A stretch of DNA of 64,000 bases, taken from positions 45,497-109,496 of the forward strand of contig SZOX01000007.1 in NCBI GenBank assembly GCA_030263385.1, written 5' to 3'. The position numbers and the translations under genes were made by a program. The DNA is from Zeimonas sp003577305 (GTDB lineage Bacteria > Pseudomonadota > Gammaproteobacteria > Burkholderiales > Burkholderiaceae_E). Shown piece after piece: positions 44,542 through 53,893 of the stretch. Each line of letters opens with the position of its first letter. Positions within the stretch are counted from its first letter, which is position 1. The notes under the pieces were generated by a model. The model did no database searches. It worked only from the letters and a program-made list of their open reading frames with translations, and was not told where the DNA came from.

Positions 44542-45210
44542 ATGACGCCTCAAGCCCCAAGGCGACGCAAGTCGGCAAGGCGCGCCGAGATCCTGGCCGC
44601 CGCGCGGCAGCTGTTTCTCGAGCGCGCATTCGATGCGGCGGCGATCAGCGAGATCGCCGCGCGCGCCGGCTGCGTCGAGGGCACGATCTACACCTATTTC
44701 CGCAGCAAGCGCGACCTGTTCGACGAGGTGCTCGCGGAGTTCTACGGCCGGCTGATCGCCGACATCGAGCCGCGCCTCGCCGCGATCGAGGGCACGCGCG
44801 ACCGGCTGAGCTACCTGATCGCGCGTCACCTGCAGATCGCGGTGGACGACCCGGCATTCGCGCGGCTGATCGTGCGCGAGGTGCGCAGCCAGAGCCTGTA
44901 CTTCGGGTCGAAGCTGCATGCGCTCAACCGCCGCTATTCGCGGTTCCTGCTCGACACCTTGCGCGACGGCGTGGCGCGGGGCGAACTGCGCAGCGATCTC
45001 GACCTCGCGCTCGCGCGCGACCTGGTGTTCGGCGGGCTCGAGCACCACGTCTGGCACGTGCTGGGACGGCAGCGCAGGATCGATCCGAACCGGCTCGCCG
45101 CGACGATGGTCGACCTGTTCCTCGCGGGGTGGGCGGCGCCGCAGGGCCGCGACGAATTGAGCGGGCTTGCGCTGCGCGTGAGCCGGCTCGAGCAGCGGCT
45201 GGGCGGCTGA
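44542..45210 (+). CDS. TetR-family transcriptional regulator
   Basis: 222 aa. The N-terminal helix-turn-helix (about 14-60) includes RRAEILAAARQLFLERAF, AAISEIAARAGCVEGTIYTYFRSKRDLFDEVL. The C-terminal part is an all-helical ligand-binding/dimerisation domain. ATG 44542 is chosen; an upstream TTG (44515) lies inside the operator. It is divergent from the SDR-carboxylase operon and flanked by two related palindromes, so it most likely represses both and responds to an acyl-CoA or pathway intermediate. Confidence 0.93.
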   Translation: MTPQAPRRRKSARRAEILAAARQLFLERAFDAAAISEIAARAGCVEGTIYTYFRSKRDLFDEVLAEFYGRLIADIEPRLAAIEGTRDRLSYLIARHLQIAVDDPAFARLIVREVRSQSLYFGSKLHALNRRYSRFLLDTLRDGVARGELRSDLDLALARDLVFGGLEHHVWHVLGRQRRIDPNRLAATMVDLFLAGWAAPQGRDELSGLALRVSRLEQRLGG

Positions 45211-45226
45211 CGCGGGCACGGTGCCG

Positions 45227-45847
45227 TCAGCGACGGCGGCCGTGTGCGAGCAGCCGCTCGCGGATTTCCGCGACGCCTTCGTCCACCGGCAGACTGGCCG
45301 GGCAGGGCGCGAGTACGCCGATCACGCGCCGGCGATAGTCGAGATACACGGGAACGATCGGCACGCCGGCGGCGCGTGCCACCCGATAGAAACCCGACTT
45401 GAAGGGTGCGCCGGCGCGTCGCGTGCCTTCGGGCGCGACGCCGAACCACAGCGGCACGCCGCGCGCGAAGCTCGCCTGCAGCGCCTCGACGACACCGTCC
45501 GGGCGCGCGCGATCCACCGGTATGCCGCCCAGCCAGACCATGAAGCGGCCGAGGGGGCCGCGAAACAGCGTGTGCTTGCCGATGAAGGAGACGTGCAGGC
45601 CGAGCGAGAACACGGCGGCCACCGCGTGGACGAAATCCCAGTTCGACGAATGCGGCGCCACCGCGATGACCGCCCGGTCGAGATCGGGAATCTCGCCCTC
45701 GATGCGCCAACCGCTCACGCGCAGCCACGCGAGGCCGAGTCGGCGCAGCGCGCCGTAGTCGCGCCGCGGCACGCTGGCGCCGGGCAGCGGCAATGGTGGC
45801 GCCTGCGGCCGTCGTGGCCCGGGTCGAGGTGCGCTCTGCGCGTTCAT
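45227..45847 (-). CDS. Lysophospholipid acyltransferase family protein (PlsC-like)
   Basis: 206 aa. The acyltransferase motif HSSNWD (HX4D, about residue 66) and the APEGTR motif (about residue 142) are in the order of PlsC/LPLAT enzymes. The N-terminal 30 residues are Pro/Arg-rich. The length is at the short end of the family, and it lacks an obvious long TM anchor. It would transfer an acyl group to a lysophospholipid or related acceptor at the membrane. Its start codon is only 21 nt from the start of the divergent HAD-UbiA gene. Confidence 0.85.
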   Translation of the reverse strand: MNAQSAPRPGPRRPQAPPLPLPGASVPRRDYGALRRLGLAWLRVSGWRIEGEIPDLDRAVIAVAPHSSNWDFVHAVAAVFSLGLHVSFIGKHTLFRGPLGRFMVWLGGIPVDRARPDGVVEALQASFARGVPLWFGVAPEGTRRAGAPFKSGFYRVARAAGVPIVPVYLDYRRRVIGVLAPCPASLPVDEGVAEIRERLLAHGRRR

Positions 45848-45855
45848 CGCGCCAC

Positions 45856-45861
45856 TATAAT
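45856..45861 (+). promoter_or_regulatory. -10 element of the HAD-UbiA gene (possibly leaderless)
   Basis: A perfect TATAAT lies in the 21-nt gap between two divergent start codons. Transcription would be expected to start at about 45868, one base before the ATG at 45869, which would give a leaderless mRNA. No convincing -35 is visible; the -35 region would lie inside the PlsC-like gene. Confidence 0.5.
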
Positions 45862-45868
45862 CGAGCGC

Positions 45869-47323
45869 ATGAGCGCCGATCGCGAGGTTCCGCTGTACGT
45901 CGACCTGGATGGCAGCGTGCTCCGCAGCGATACGTTGTGGGAGTCGTTCGCCAGCGCGTTGCGGCGACACCCGCTGCGCACCGTGGCCGCGCTCGCCGCG
46001 CTGGCATCGGGCAGGGCGGCGCTGAAGCGGCGGATGGCGCAACTGGGCGCACCCGACGTCGATACCCTGCCGCTGCACGAAGGCTTCGTCGCGTGGCTGC
46101 GCGAGCAGCGTGCCGCCGGCCGGCGCATCGTGCTCGCGACCGCCGCCGATCGCGCATTGGCCGAAGCGGTGGCAGCCAGGCTCGGGTTGTTCGACCAGGT
46201 GCTCGCCAGCGACGGCCGCCGCAACCTGAAGGGGCGGCACAAGCTCGCTGCGATCCGCGAGGATGCGGGCGGGGCGGTCTTCGACTACTGCGGCAACGGA
46301 CCGGAAGACGTCGCCATTTTCGCGGCTGCGCGGCGTGCGGTCGTCGTGGGTGCCTCGCCACGCGTGGTGCGCGCGGCGCGAAGCCAGGCCGACGTGGCGG
46401 TGGAGTTCGAGCGCAGGCCGGCGCGCGCGCAGCGGTTGCGATGGTTGCTGGTGGCGCTGCGTCCGCACCAGTGGCTGAAGAACCTGCTGGTGCTGGTGCC
46501 GCTGCTCACCTCGTTTCGCATCGAGGAGCCCATGCTCGGGCGCGACGCGTTCCTCGCGTTCGTGTCGTTCAGTCTCGCGGCCTCCAGCGGCTACCTGCTC
46601 AACGACCTCCTCGATCTCGGTGCAGATCGCCGCCATCCGCGCAAGAGCGACCGCGCGTTCGCGGCGGGGCGACTGTCGGTGCCCAGCGGCTTTGCCGGGT
46701 CGGCAGCGCTGCTGCTCGCATCGCTGGCGATCGCATGGGCGGTCGGCGAGCGTTTCGCCGCGACGGTGCTTCTGTATCTGGCGATGACCGGCACCTATTC
46801 GGCGCTGCTCAAGCGGATCGCGCTGCTCGACGTCGCGATGCTGGCCGGGCTCTACACGGTGCGCGTCATCGGCGGCGGCACCGCCACCGGCATCCCGGTG
46901 TCGGTCTGGCTGCTCGCGTTCTCGGTGTTCCTGTTCTTCAGCCTCGCGCTGCTCAAGCGCTGCGGCGAACTGGTCGCGCAGCGCGAGCGCGAGGAAGACA
47001 CCGGCAAGGGACGCGGCTACGAAGTGAGCGACCTGCCGGTGCTGCAGTCGCTGGGCATTGCCACTTCGTGCGCTGCGCTGGTGGTGCTGGCGCTGTACGT
47101 GCAGGATCCGGACGTGGCGCGCCGCTATGCGTCGCCGCAGGTGCTGTGGCTGATGCTCTTCGGGCTGCTCGTCTGGCTGGGCCGCCTGTGGCTCGATACG
47201 GCGCGCGGCCGCATGCACGACGACCCGCTCGTCTACACCCTGCGCGACCGCGGCAGTCGCTGGACGGTGGGCGTGCTGCTGGTGCTCTTCGGCGTGGCCG
47301 CGGCGGTCGACCTGCCGGGTTGA
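45869..47323 (+). CDS. HAD phosphatase-like / UbiA prenyltransferase fusion
   Basis: 484 aa. Residues about 1-185 are a HAD-like domain (YVDLDGSVLRSD with the DxD motif, and NGPEDVAIF). Residues about 195-484 form a polytopic UbiA-family prenyltransferase with the aspartate-rich motif NDLLDLGADRRHPRKSDR and a second motif region DVAMLAGLYTVRVIGGG. UbiA relatives of this HAD-fused type resemble decaprenyl-phosphate phosphoribosyltransferase and attach a polyprenyl lipid carrier to a polar acceptor. The acceptor cannot be named. No Shine-Dalgarno is seen before the ATG. Confidence 0.88.
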   Translation: MSADREVPLYVDLDGSVLRSDTLWESFASALRRHPLRTVAALAALASGRAALKRRMAQLGAPDVDTLPLHEGFVAWLREQRAAGRRIVLATAADRALAEAVAARLGLFDQVLASDGRRNLKGRHKLAAIREDAGGAVFDYCGNGPEDVAIFAAARRAVVVGASPRVVRAARSQADVAVEFERRPARAQRLRWLLVALRPHQWLKNLLVLVPLLTSFRIEEPMLGRDAFLAFVSFSLAASSGYLLNDLLDLGADRRHPRKSDRAFAAGRLSVPSGFAGSAALLLASLAIAWAVGERFAATVLLYLAMTGTYSALLKRIALLDVAMLAGLYTVRVIGGGTATGIPVSVWLLAFSVFLFFSLALLKRCGELVAQREREEDTGKGRGYEVSDLPVLQSLGIATSCAALVVLALYVQDPDVARRYASPQVLWLMLFGLLVWLGRLWLDTARGRMHDDPLVYTLRDRGSRWTVGVLLVLFGVAAAVDLPG

Positions 47324-47333
47324 GCCCCGGCGT

Positions 47334-48908
47334 TCACCCCATCGCGCGCGGTTTTTTCATCCAGACGATCGGCTTGGCCACGGGCGGGCGCGGCTCGATT
47401 CCGGCCTTCTCGAGCGAGCGCTCGAGTTCGCGGCCTTCGGGCTCGGCCAGCGCCGCATCGATCGCCGCACGAAGTTCCTGCGCCGCGCCGGCGGCGGGTC
47501 CGGTGTCCGAGTCCAGAGCGCGCGCCACCAGCGTGTCGAAGATACGCTCGAAGCTGGCGCGGCCGCGGCGATGGGTGTCGCCATAGCCCTTGAGTACGCG
47601 CGGCAGTTCGGCCAGCGCGGCGGCAAAGGCCGGCGAGACCGGAAACACTCGCTCGAGCGCGACGAGCCAGCGCTCGATCGCCTGCTGCTCCTCGTGAAAG
47701 CGCAGCGAACCGCGCCGCATCGGGCGCAGCCGCGCGAGCGTGCGCAGCATCAGGTAGCCGTGGATGCGCGTGCTCGGCAGGTGCATGCCGCGATTGAACG
47801 CATCGAGCTTGCCGCTGCGCGTGGCCCAGTCGCGCAGGCGCGCGCCGATCCGGCGCGGCAGCATCGCAGCCAACTCGTCGACGCCCGGCTTGAGGTACTC
47901 GAAGACCTCGAGGATCTCGCCGTCGCGCGCGCGTGCCTCGTTGCGGATCTGCGCGATGCGGCTGCGTCGCGACTTCAGGTCGGCTACGCGGATCACGTCC
48001 TCGAAACTCATCCACAGCGCGAGCAGGCGCGCGGCCTCGGACAGTGCGCGTGCGTTGCCGGGCTGCCCCATGGCTTCGCTCGCTGCAGCGGCGATGCGCT
48101 GCAGGCGCTCGACATAGAGCCGGCCGTAGGCGGCGTCCTGGTAGTCGAGCAGGCGCACCACCCCGTGCGCGGCGTTCTCGCGCATCGGGGCGGGCAGCGT
48201 GGCGAGCAGCGGCGCCCAGAGTTCGGGGCTGGTCTTCGGTGCGAGCCCGGCGCCGGCGCCGGCCAGTGCCTGGCGCGCGGCGCCGGTGGCTACCGCGTCG
48301 AACGCCGCGCCGAACCCGGCCAGGCTCGCCTGCACGCCCAGGCCGCCCTCGCGGATCACCCGCTCGCAGGTTTCGCGCGGCCACGGAAGCACGTCGGCGC
48401 CGGCCAGCGCGCCGAACATCACCGCGCTGATCACCGTGCCGTGCGCGGCGGCGATCGAGGCCATGTCGACGCTCAGGTAGCGCGCCGCGAGCGCGCGCGC
48501 TCCGGCGTGGATGCGCTCGTCTTCGAAGCGGCCGTCGCCCATCTGCATCTTTTCCTGCGTCGTGTAGACGCGGTGCGACGCGGAAATCAGCGTCGTGCGC
48601 TTCGGGTGAACGAAGCCGCGCTCGACCATGCGACCCGCTTCGACCAGTTCGCTCGAGAGCACCACGTCGACGCCGCCCGGCATCGGGTTGAGCGCGAACA
48701 CCGGCTGCGCTCCTGCGGGGGCGGGCGCGCGCATCATCTCGACGTAGTAGCTGGTGGAGCCGGTGCGCTGCGCCACGCCCGGCACCGAGGTGGCCTGCAC
48801 CGGAAGATCGTGCGCGATCGCGCACTCGACGATCCAGTCGGCGAGCACGCCGCCGCCTTCGCCGCCCAGCGCGGCGATCAGCAAGGTGAAGGGTTTCGCG
48901 TCGTTCAT
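47334..48908 (-). CDS. iorB: Indolepyruvate:ferredoxin oxidoreductase beta subunit, extended form
   Basis: 524 aa. The N-terminal about 200 residues are the gamma/beta POR domain (LIAALGGEGGGVLADWIVECAI, TSVPGVAQRTGSTSYYVEM). The remaining 320 residues are a helical DUF6537-type extension common in betaproteobacterial IorB. With IorA it oxidatively decarboxylates arylpyruvates (indole-, phenyl- or hydroxyphenylpyruvate) to aryl-acetyl-CoA, reducing ferredoxin. It lies 3 nt downstream of iorA and is convergent with the HAD-UbiA gene. Confidence 0.92.
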   Translation of the reverse strand: MNDAKPFTLLIAALGGEGGGVLADWIVECAIAHDLPVQATSVPGVAQRTGSTSYYVEMMRAPAPAGAQPVFALNPMPGGVDVVLSSELVEAGRMVERGFVHPKRTTLISASHRVYTTQEKMQMGDGRFEDERIHAGARALAARYLSVDMASIAAAHGTVISAVMFGALAGADVLPWPRETCERVIREGGLGVQASLAGFGAAFDAVATGAARQALAGAGAGLAPKTSPELWAPLLATLPAPMRENAAHGVVRLLDYQDAAYGRLYVERLQRIAAAASEAMGQPGNARALSEAARLLALWMSFEDVIRVADLKSRRSRIAQIRNEARARDGEILEVFEYLKPGVDELAAMLPRRIGARLRDWATRSGKLDAFNRGMHLPSTRIHGYLMLRTLARLRPMRRGSLRFHEEQQAIERWLVALERVFPVSPAFAAALAELPRVLKGYGDTHRRGRASFERIFDTLVARALDSDTGPAAGAAQELRAAIDAALAEPEGRELERSLEKAGIEPRPPVAKPIVWMKKPRAMG

Positions 48909-48911
48909 GTC

Positions 48912-51059
48912 CTAGGCAGGCTGGATCGCGTGAATGAAGGTCTCGCGCAGGCGCGCCTTGAAGCGATCCCAGCGGTTCGGGTTGCTGGTGATCTCGGCCC
49001 GCCAGAACGATGGACACAGCACTGCCGCGTGCGCCACTTCGCCGCACATCCCGCAGCCGACGCATTCGTTCGTGACGTAGGCCACCGGGTCGACCTTCAG
49101 CGGGTCGGTGGGCGTCTTCACGGTGAGCGTGGGGCAGCCCGAGAGCCGGATGCAGGAGTGGTCGCCGGTGCAGGTTTCCTCGTCCACGCCGAAGCGGGTG
49201 CGCACCACGCGCTTGCCTTCCTTCAGCATCTTCGCGCGCAGCGGCTTGATGCGGCGCTGGCGCTCGAGCTGGCATTCGCCGTCGGCAATGACCACTTTCA
49301 GGCCTTCGAACGGAGTGGTGAGTGCCTCCTCGAGCGTCTTGCGCACCTCGGCGACCTTGTAGTTGTCGACCGTGCGCAGCCACTTCACGCCCATGCCCTT
49401 CAGCGTGTTCTCGATCGTCACCTCGGTGCCGGTGGCGCTGGCGCCTTCGGCGATGCGGCGCGACTCGGAGGTCGGTGTGGAGATCGTCTCCTGGGTGCCG
49501 GTGGCCGAGGTGTAGCCGTTCTTCATGATGACCAGCACGCCATCGCCCTTGTTCAGCAGCGCCGACGACACGCCCGAGAGCAGGCCGTTGTGCCAGAAGC
49601 CGCCGTCGCCCATGATCGCGACCGGCCGCTTCGCCGAGAAGTTGCGCACGCCCGCGCTGCTTGCCAGGCTCATTCCGTAGCCGAGGATCGAGTTGCCGAA
49701 CGAGAACGGCGCGAAGGTGGCGAACGAGTGGCAGCCGATGTCGGCCGACACGTGCAGCTTGCCGATGTCCTGTTCGACGAGCTTGAGCGCGGCGAACACC
49801 GGCCGCTCGGGGCAACCGGTGCAGAAGTTGGGCGGACGCGCCGGCACCGGGCCGCTGAACGCTTCGCTCGCCTGCTTCTTCAGGTCGGCGATGTCGGCGA
49901 GCAGCCCTTCGGCGGCGGCGCGCGGCAGCTCGGGCGCATGCGCGGCGAGGAAGCGCGTGAGCCCCGAGAGGATCAGTTCCGCGGTGTACTCGCCGCCCAT
50001 TGCGAGCAGGTCCTTGCCGTGCAGCTTCGTCTGCAGGTCGGCGCGGCGCAGGATGGTATTGATCTCCTGCTCGATGAAGTCGGGCTGGCCCTCCTCGACG
50101 ACGAGCACCGCGCGCTTGCCCGCGCAGAAGCCGCCGATCTGTTCGGGCACCAGCGGGTAGACCACGTTAAGGTTCAGGATCGGGATGCGCGAACGTCCGT
50201 ACGCGTCGGCCAGGTCGAGCGCCTGGAGCGCCCGGATCAGGTTGTTGTAGAGACCGCCCTGCACGATGATGCCGAGCTCGCCGCGATCGCCGTCGAACAG
50301 CTCGTTCAGGCCGGCCTGGACGATGTACTGGCGCGCCGCCGGCATGCGCACTTCGTACTTCAGTTTCTCGTGCTGGAAAGTGACCGGCGGATGCGACAGC
50401 CGCCCGTAGTCGAATGCCGCCGGCTCCATCTGCAGCTCGCGCGTGGAGATCTTCGGCCGGACGTTGTCGCGCGTCGCGAAGCTGCCGCGCACGTGGCAGG
50501 CGCGAATGCGCAACTCGAGGATCACCGGCGTGTTCGACGCCTCGGAAAGCTCGAAGCCGTGCTCGACCATGCGCACGATCGTCGGCAGATTGGGCCGCGG
50601 ATCGAGCAGCCACAGGCCCGACTTCATCGCGAACGCGTGCGTGCGCTCCTGGATGACGCTGGCGCCTTCGCCGTAGTCTTCTCCGACCACGATCATCGCG
50701 CCGCCCATCACCCCGGGCGAGGCGAGGTTCGACAGCGCGTCGGAGGCGACGTTGGTGCCGACCACCGATTTCCAGGTGACCGCGCCGCGCACCGGATACA
50801 TGATCGAGGCGCCGAGCATCGCCGCGGCCGAGGCCTCGTTCGTACAGGCCTCGACGTGCACGCCGAGTTCGTCCATGTAGTCGCGCGCCTGCACCATCAC
50901 GTCGAGCAGGTGCGAGACCGGCGCGCCCTGGTAGCCGCCGACGTAGCTCACCCCCGACTGCAGCAGCGCCTTGGTCACCGCGAGGATGCCTTCTCCGTGG
51001 AAGGTCTCGCCGGCGCCCAGCGAGAGCGAGCGGATTTCCGCACTGAAGGAACGTTCCAT
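48912..51059 (-). CDS. iorA: Indolepyruvate:ferredoxin oxidoreductase alpha subunit
   Basis: 715 aa. The N-terminal pyrimidine-binding part (YVGGYQGAPVSHLLDVM, EACTNEASAAAMLGAS) is followed by the thiamine diphosphate domain (DIGCHSFATF, IMGDGGFWHNG, MKNGYTSATGTQE). The C-terminal region carries ferredoxin-type cysteine motifs (CTGDHSCIRLSGC, ECVGCGMCG) for two [4Fe-4S] clusters. It catalyses arylpyruvate oxidation with IorB. It is divergent from a LysR gene 136 nt away, the likely regulator. Confidence 0.94.
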   Translation of the reverse strand: MERSFSAEIRSLSLGAGETFHGEGILAVTKALLQSGVSYVGGYQGAPVSHLLDVMVQARDYMDELGVHVEACTNEASAAAMLGASIMYPVRGAVTWKSVVGTNVASDALSNLASPGVMGGAMIVVGEDYGEGASVIQERTHAFAMKSGLWLLDPRPNLPTIVRMVEHGFELSEASNTPVILELRIRACHVRGSFATRDNVRPKISTRELQMEPAAFDYGRLSHPPVTFQHEKLKYEVRMPAARQYIVQAGLNELFDGDRGELGIIVQGGLYNNLIRALQALDLADAYGRSRIPILNLNVVYPLVPEQIGGFCAGKRAVLVVEEGQPDFIEQEINTILRRADLQTKLHGKDLLAMGGEYTAELILSGLTRFLAAHAPELPRAAAEGLLADIADLKKQASEAFSGPVPARPPNFCTGCPERPVFAALKLVEQDIGKLHVSADIGCHSFATFAPFSFGNSILGYGMSLASSAGVRNFSAKRPVAIMGDGGFWHNGLLSGVSSALLNKGDGVLVIMKNGYTSATGTQETISTPTSESRRIAEGASATGTEVTIENTLKGMGVKWLRTVDNYKVAEVRKTLEEALTTPFEGLKVVIADGECQLERQRRIKPLRAKMLKEGKRVVRTRFGVDEETCTGDHSCIRLSGCPTLTVKTPTDPLKVDPVAYVTNECVGCGMCGEVAHAAVLCPSFWRAEITSNPNRWDRFKARLRETFIHAIQPA

Positions 51060-51195
51060 CGTCCGGACTCCGGGAGGGCGGGGCGAACCGGCGAAGTCGC
51101 TGCCGGCTGCGCTCCATATTGATTTCGTTCGAACATAAACGTAGGCTATTCATTCGTCAAATGGATTCTGCGAATTGACTGAATCGGTTTGATCA

Positions 51196-52149
51196 ATGTT
51201 GGCCCAGTTCCACCGGCTCGACCTGAACCTGCTGCGCGTACTGGTCGCGATCGACCGCTGTCGCTCGGTCACCGAGGCCGGGCGTCGGCTCGCGCTGAGC
51301 CAGCCGGCGACCAGCAACGCGCTGGCCCGATTGCGCGAGGCGTTCGACGACCGGCTGTTCGTTCGCGCAGCCGGCGGGCTGATGCCCACGCCGCTTGCCG
51401 AGCGCATCGTGCCGATCGCCGCGCAGCATCTCGAATCACTGGAAGCCGCACTGACCGAGCCGGAGGCCTTCGATCCGCTGAAGAGCGTCGCCGAGTGGCG
51501 CCTGTCGCTGTCGGATCTCGGCGAGATGGTCTTCCTGCCGCCGATCGCCGACGCGGTGCGGCGCGAGGCGCCGCGCACGCGGCTCGCGAACCTGGGCGTG
51601 CCGGCCGAGCGGGTCGCCGATGCGCTCGGCCGGCGCGAGATCGATCTCGCGATCGGCATCATGGACCCGAAGCAGCGCGGCATCCGCTCGACGCTGCTGT
51701 TTCGCGAGCGTTACCTCGCGCTCGGCCGTCGCGACTGTCCGGCCGGCTGGCGCAGTCGTACGGGCTTCACCGACGCGGCGCTCGTCGTGGCAGCACCCAC
51801 CGCCACCTACCATCAGGGCATCGCCGAGAGTCTCGAGCGCCACCGCCTGGGGCACCGGATCGTGGTGCGCGCGCGCCACTTCGCGGCGATTCCCGACCTC
51901 GTTGCCGGGGGGCAACTGGTGGCGATCGTGCCGGAGATGTTCGCGCAGATCGCCTGCGCGCGGCTGAAGCTGGCCATGTGGCCCGTGCCGCTCGCGATGC
52001 CTCTGTACGAGGTGGGCATGGTCTGGCATGCGGCGACCGACGGCGACGCGGCGCAGATCTGGTTGCGGGAAAGGGTGCTGCGGCTGTTTCGCCGGGGCTC
52101 CACCGCGAGGCCGGTGGCCGCCCGACAGGGGGCCGGGTCGGCTCGGTAG
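51196..52149 (+). CDS. LysR-family transcriptional regulator
   Basis: 317 aa. The N-terminal winged helix-turn-helix (about 5-65) includes LDLNLLRVLVAIDRCRSVTEAGRRLALSQPATSNALARLREAFDDRLFVR. The C-terminal effector domain is of the periplasmic-binding type; the NodD/PcpR-like N-terminus (LDLNLL) suggests response to an aromatic or organic acid. It is divergent from iorA-iorB, and the intergenic region contains the short palindrome GTTCGAAC (51127-51134). It may also affect the ligase gene downstream. Confidence 0.93.
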   Translation: MLAQFHRLDLNLLRVLVAIDRCRSVTEAGRRLALSQPATSNALARLREAFDDRLFVRAAGGLMPTPLAERIVPIAAQHLESLEAALTEPEAFDPLKSVAEWRLSLSDLGEMVFLPPIADAVRREAPRTRLANLGVPAERVADALGRREIDLAIGIMDPKQRGIRSTLLFRERYLALGRRDCPAGWRSRTGFTDAALVVAAPTATYHQGIAESLERHRLGHRIVVRARHFAAIPDLVAGGQLVAIVPEMFAQIACARLKLAMWPVPLAMPLYEVGMVWHAATDGDAAQIWLRERVLRLFRRGSTARPVAARQGAGSAR

Positions 52150-52175
52150 ACGCAGTCGGCTCGCGCCCGCTAGGC

Positions 52176-52200
52176 TATGATTTTCGGGCGTACCTGGAGG
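52176..52200 (+). promoter_or_regulatory. -10 and Shine-Dalgarno of the acyl-CoA ligase gene
   Basis: TATGAT (52176-52181) is a plausible -10 without a clear -35. GGAGG at 52196-52200 stands 6 nt before GTG 52207 and decides that start codon. Confidence 0.5.
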
Positions 52201-52206
52201 TCTTCC

Positions 52207-53889
52207 GTGGCAACCCAGGGCAAGCTGATCCTCGACTACGTGCTCGAGCATGCGCAGAAGACGCCCGACCGGGTGTACCTCACGCAGCCGACGGGCAACG
52301 GCCGGGTCGTCGACTACACCTGGGCGCAGGTGGTCGACCAGTCGCGCCGCATGGCGGCGCACCTGCAAAGCCGCGGCTTCGAGCCCGGCGCGCGCATCGC
52401 GATGCTGTCGAAGAACTGCGCGCACTTCATCATGGCCGAACTGGCGATCTGGATGGCCGGCTACACCACGGTGGCGATTTTCCCGACCGAGACCGCCGAG
52501 ACGGTGCGCTACGTGCTCGAGCACAGCGGCTCGAGCCTGCTGTTCGTGGGCAAGCTCGACACCTGGCCCCAGCAGCAGCCCGGCGTGCCGCAGGGGCTGC
52601 CGTGCATCGCCCTTCCGCTGGCGCCGAAAACCGGGTTCGACACCTGGGACGCGATCGTGGCGCAAACGGCACCGATCGCGGGCCGTCCCGGGCGCAGCCC
52701 CGACGAGCTGGCGATGATTCTCTACACCTCGGGTTCCACCGGCACGCCCAAGGGGGTGATGATCAGTTTCGACGGATTCACCCGTGCCGGCGAGGGAATC
52801 TCGCGCGACACCCGTTCGCGGGTGGGCGAGGGTGGCGCGAGCCGCATGCTGTCGTACCTGCCGCTGGCGCACAGCTTCGAGCGCTCGTGGGTGGAGGCGT
52901 CGTCGCTGGTGGACGGCGGCACGCACCTGTTCTTCGCCGAGTCGCTCGACACTTTCCTGGCTGACCTGCGGCGTGCGCGTCCGACGCTGTTCATCTCGGT
53001 GCCGCGGCTGTGGCTGAAGTTCCAGCAGGGCGTATTCGCGAAGATGCCGCCCGCGAAGCTCGACCGGCTGCTGTCGATTCCGGTCGTCGGCGCACTCGTT
53101 GCACGCAAGGTGCGCAAGGGCCTGGGGCTCGACAAGGTGGTCGTGGCCGGCAGCGGCTCGGCGCCGATCCCGCCCGAGCTCATCCGCTGGTACCGCCGCA
53201 TCGGCCTGCCGCTCTACGAGGGCTACGGGATGACCGAGGACAACTCGTACTCGTTCACGTCCAGAGCGGGTTTCAGCGAGCCGGGCTACGTGGGCGTCGC
53301 GCTGCCCGGCGTGCAGGCGCGCATCAGCCCGGAAGGCGAGATCCTGATCAAGTCGCCCGCGCGGCTGGTCGGCTACTACAGGCAGCCCGAGCTCACCGCC
53401 GAATCGTTCACCGACGACGGGTTCTTCCGCACCGGCGACCTGGGCGAACTGCGCGCCGACGGCATGCTGAAGATCACCGGCCGCGCGAAGGAGCTGTTCA
53501 AGACCGCCAAGGGCAAGTACGTGGCGCCCGCGCCGATCGAGAACCGGCTGAACGCGCACCCGATGGTCGAGCTGTCGCTGGTCTCGGGCGTGGGCCAGCC
53601 CGCCGCCTACGCGATCGTACAACTCGCCGAAGACCTGCGTCCGCGCGTGGGCGAGGCCGGGGTGCGCGCGCAGGTGCAGGCCGAGCTCGAGCGCCTGCTC
53701 GACGAAGTGAACCGCGACCTTCCCGACTACGAGCAGCTGCACACGATCGTGGTCACGCGCGAACCCTGGTCGATCGAGAACGGCTTCCTCACGCCGACGA
53801 TGAAAGTGCGCCGCAGTCGCATCGAGGCGGCGGTGCAGCCGCAGGTCGAGCGCTGGTTCGGGCAGGCGCACAAGGTGGTGTGGGCCTGA
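52207..53889 (+). CDS. AMP-dependent acyl-CoA synthetase
   Basis: 560 aa ANL ligase with YTSGSTGTPKGVM (P-loop), GYGMTED, FRTGDLGELRADG and a C-terminal catalytic Lys region (TPTMKVRRSRI). It resembles long-chain/medium-chain acyl-CoA synthetases and would activate a free acid in the cytoplasm or at the inner membrane. GTG start 52207 is supported by GGAGG. It lies 4 nt upstream of a 2-hydroxyacyl-CoA lyase-like gene, suggesting cotranscription and a shared substrate. Confidence 0.92.
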   Translation: MATQGKLILDYVLEHAQKTPDRVYLTQPTGNGRVVDYTWAQVVDQSRRMAAHLQSRGFEPGARIAMLSKNCAHFIMAELAIWMAGYTTVAIFPTETAETVRYVLEHSGSSLLFVGKLDTWPQQQPGVPQGLPCIALPLAPKTGFDTWDAIVAQTAPIAGRPGRSPDELAMILYTSGSTGTPKGVMISFDGFTRAGEGISRDTRSRVGEGGASRMLSYLPLAHSFERSWVEASSLVDGGTHLFFAESLDTFLADLRRARPTLFISVPRLWLKFQQGVFAKMPPAKLDRLLSIPVVGALVARKVRKGLGLDKVVVAGSGSAPIPPELIRWYRRIGLPLYEGYGMTEDNSYSFTSRAGFSEPGYVGVALPGVQARISPEGEILIKSPARLVGYYRQPELTAESFTDDGFFRTGDLGELRADGMLKITGRAKELFKTAKGKYVAPAPIENRLNAHPMVELSLVSGVGQPAAYAIVQLAEDLRPRVGEAGVRAQVQAELERLLDEVNRDLPDYEQLHTIVVTREPWSIENGFLTPTMKVRRSRIEAAVQPQVERWFGQAHKVVWA

Positions 53890-53893
53890 GCGG

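Noticed and set aside
47571..51122. A 1,183-codon plus-strand open frame opposite iorB and iorA
   Set aside because: Low-complexity antisense translation with no motifs; iorA and iorB are full length on the minus strand.
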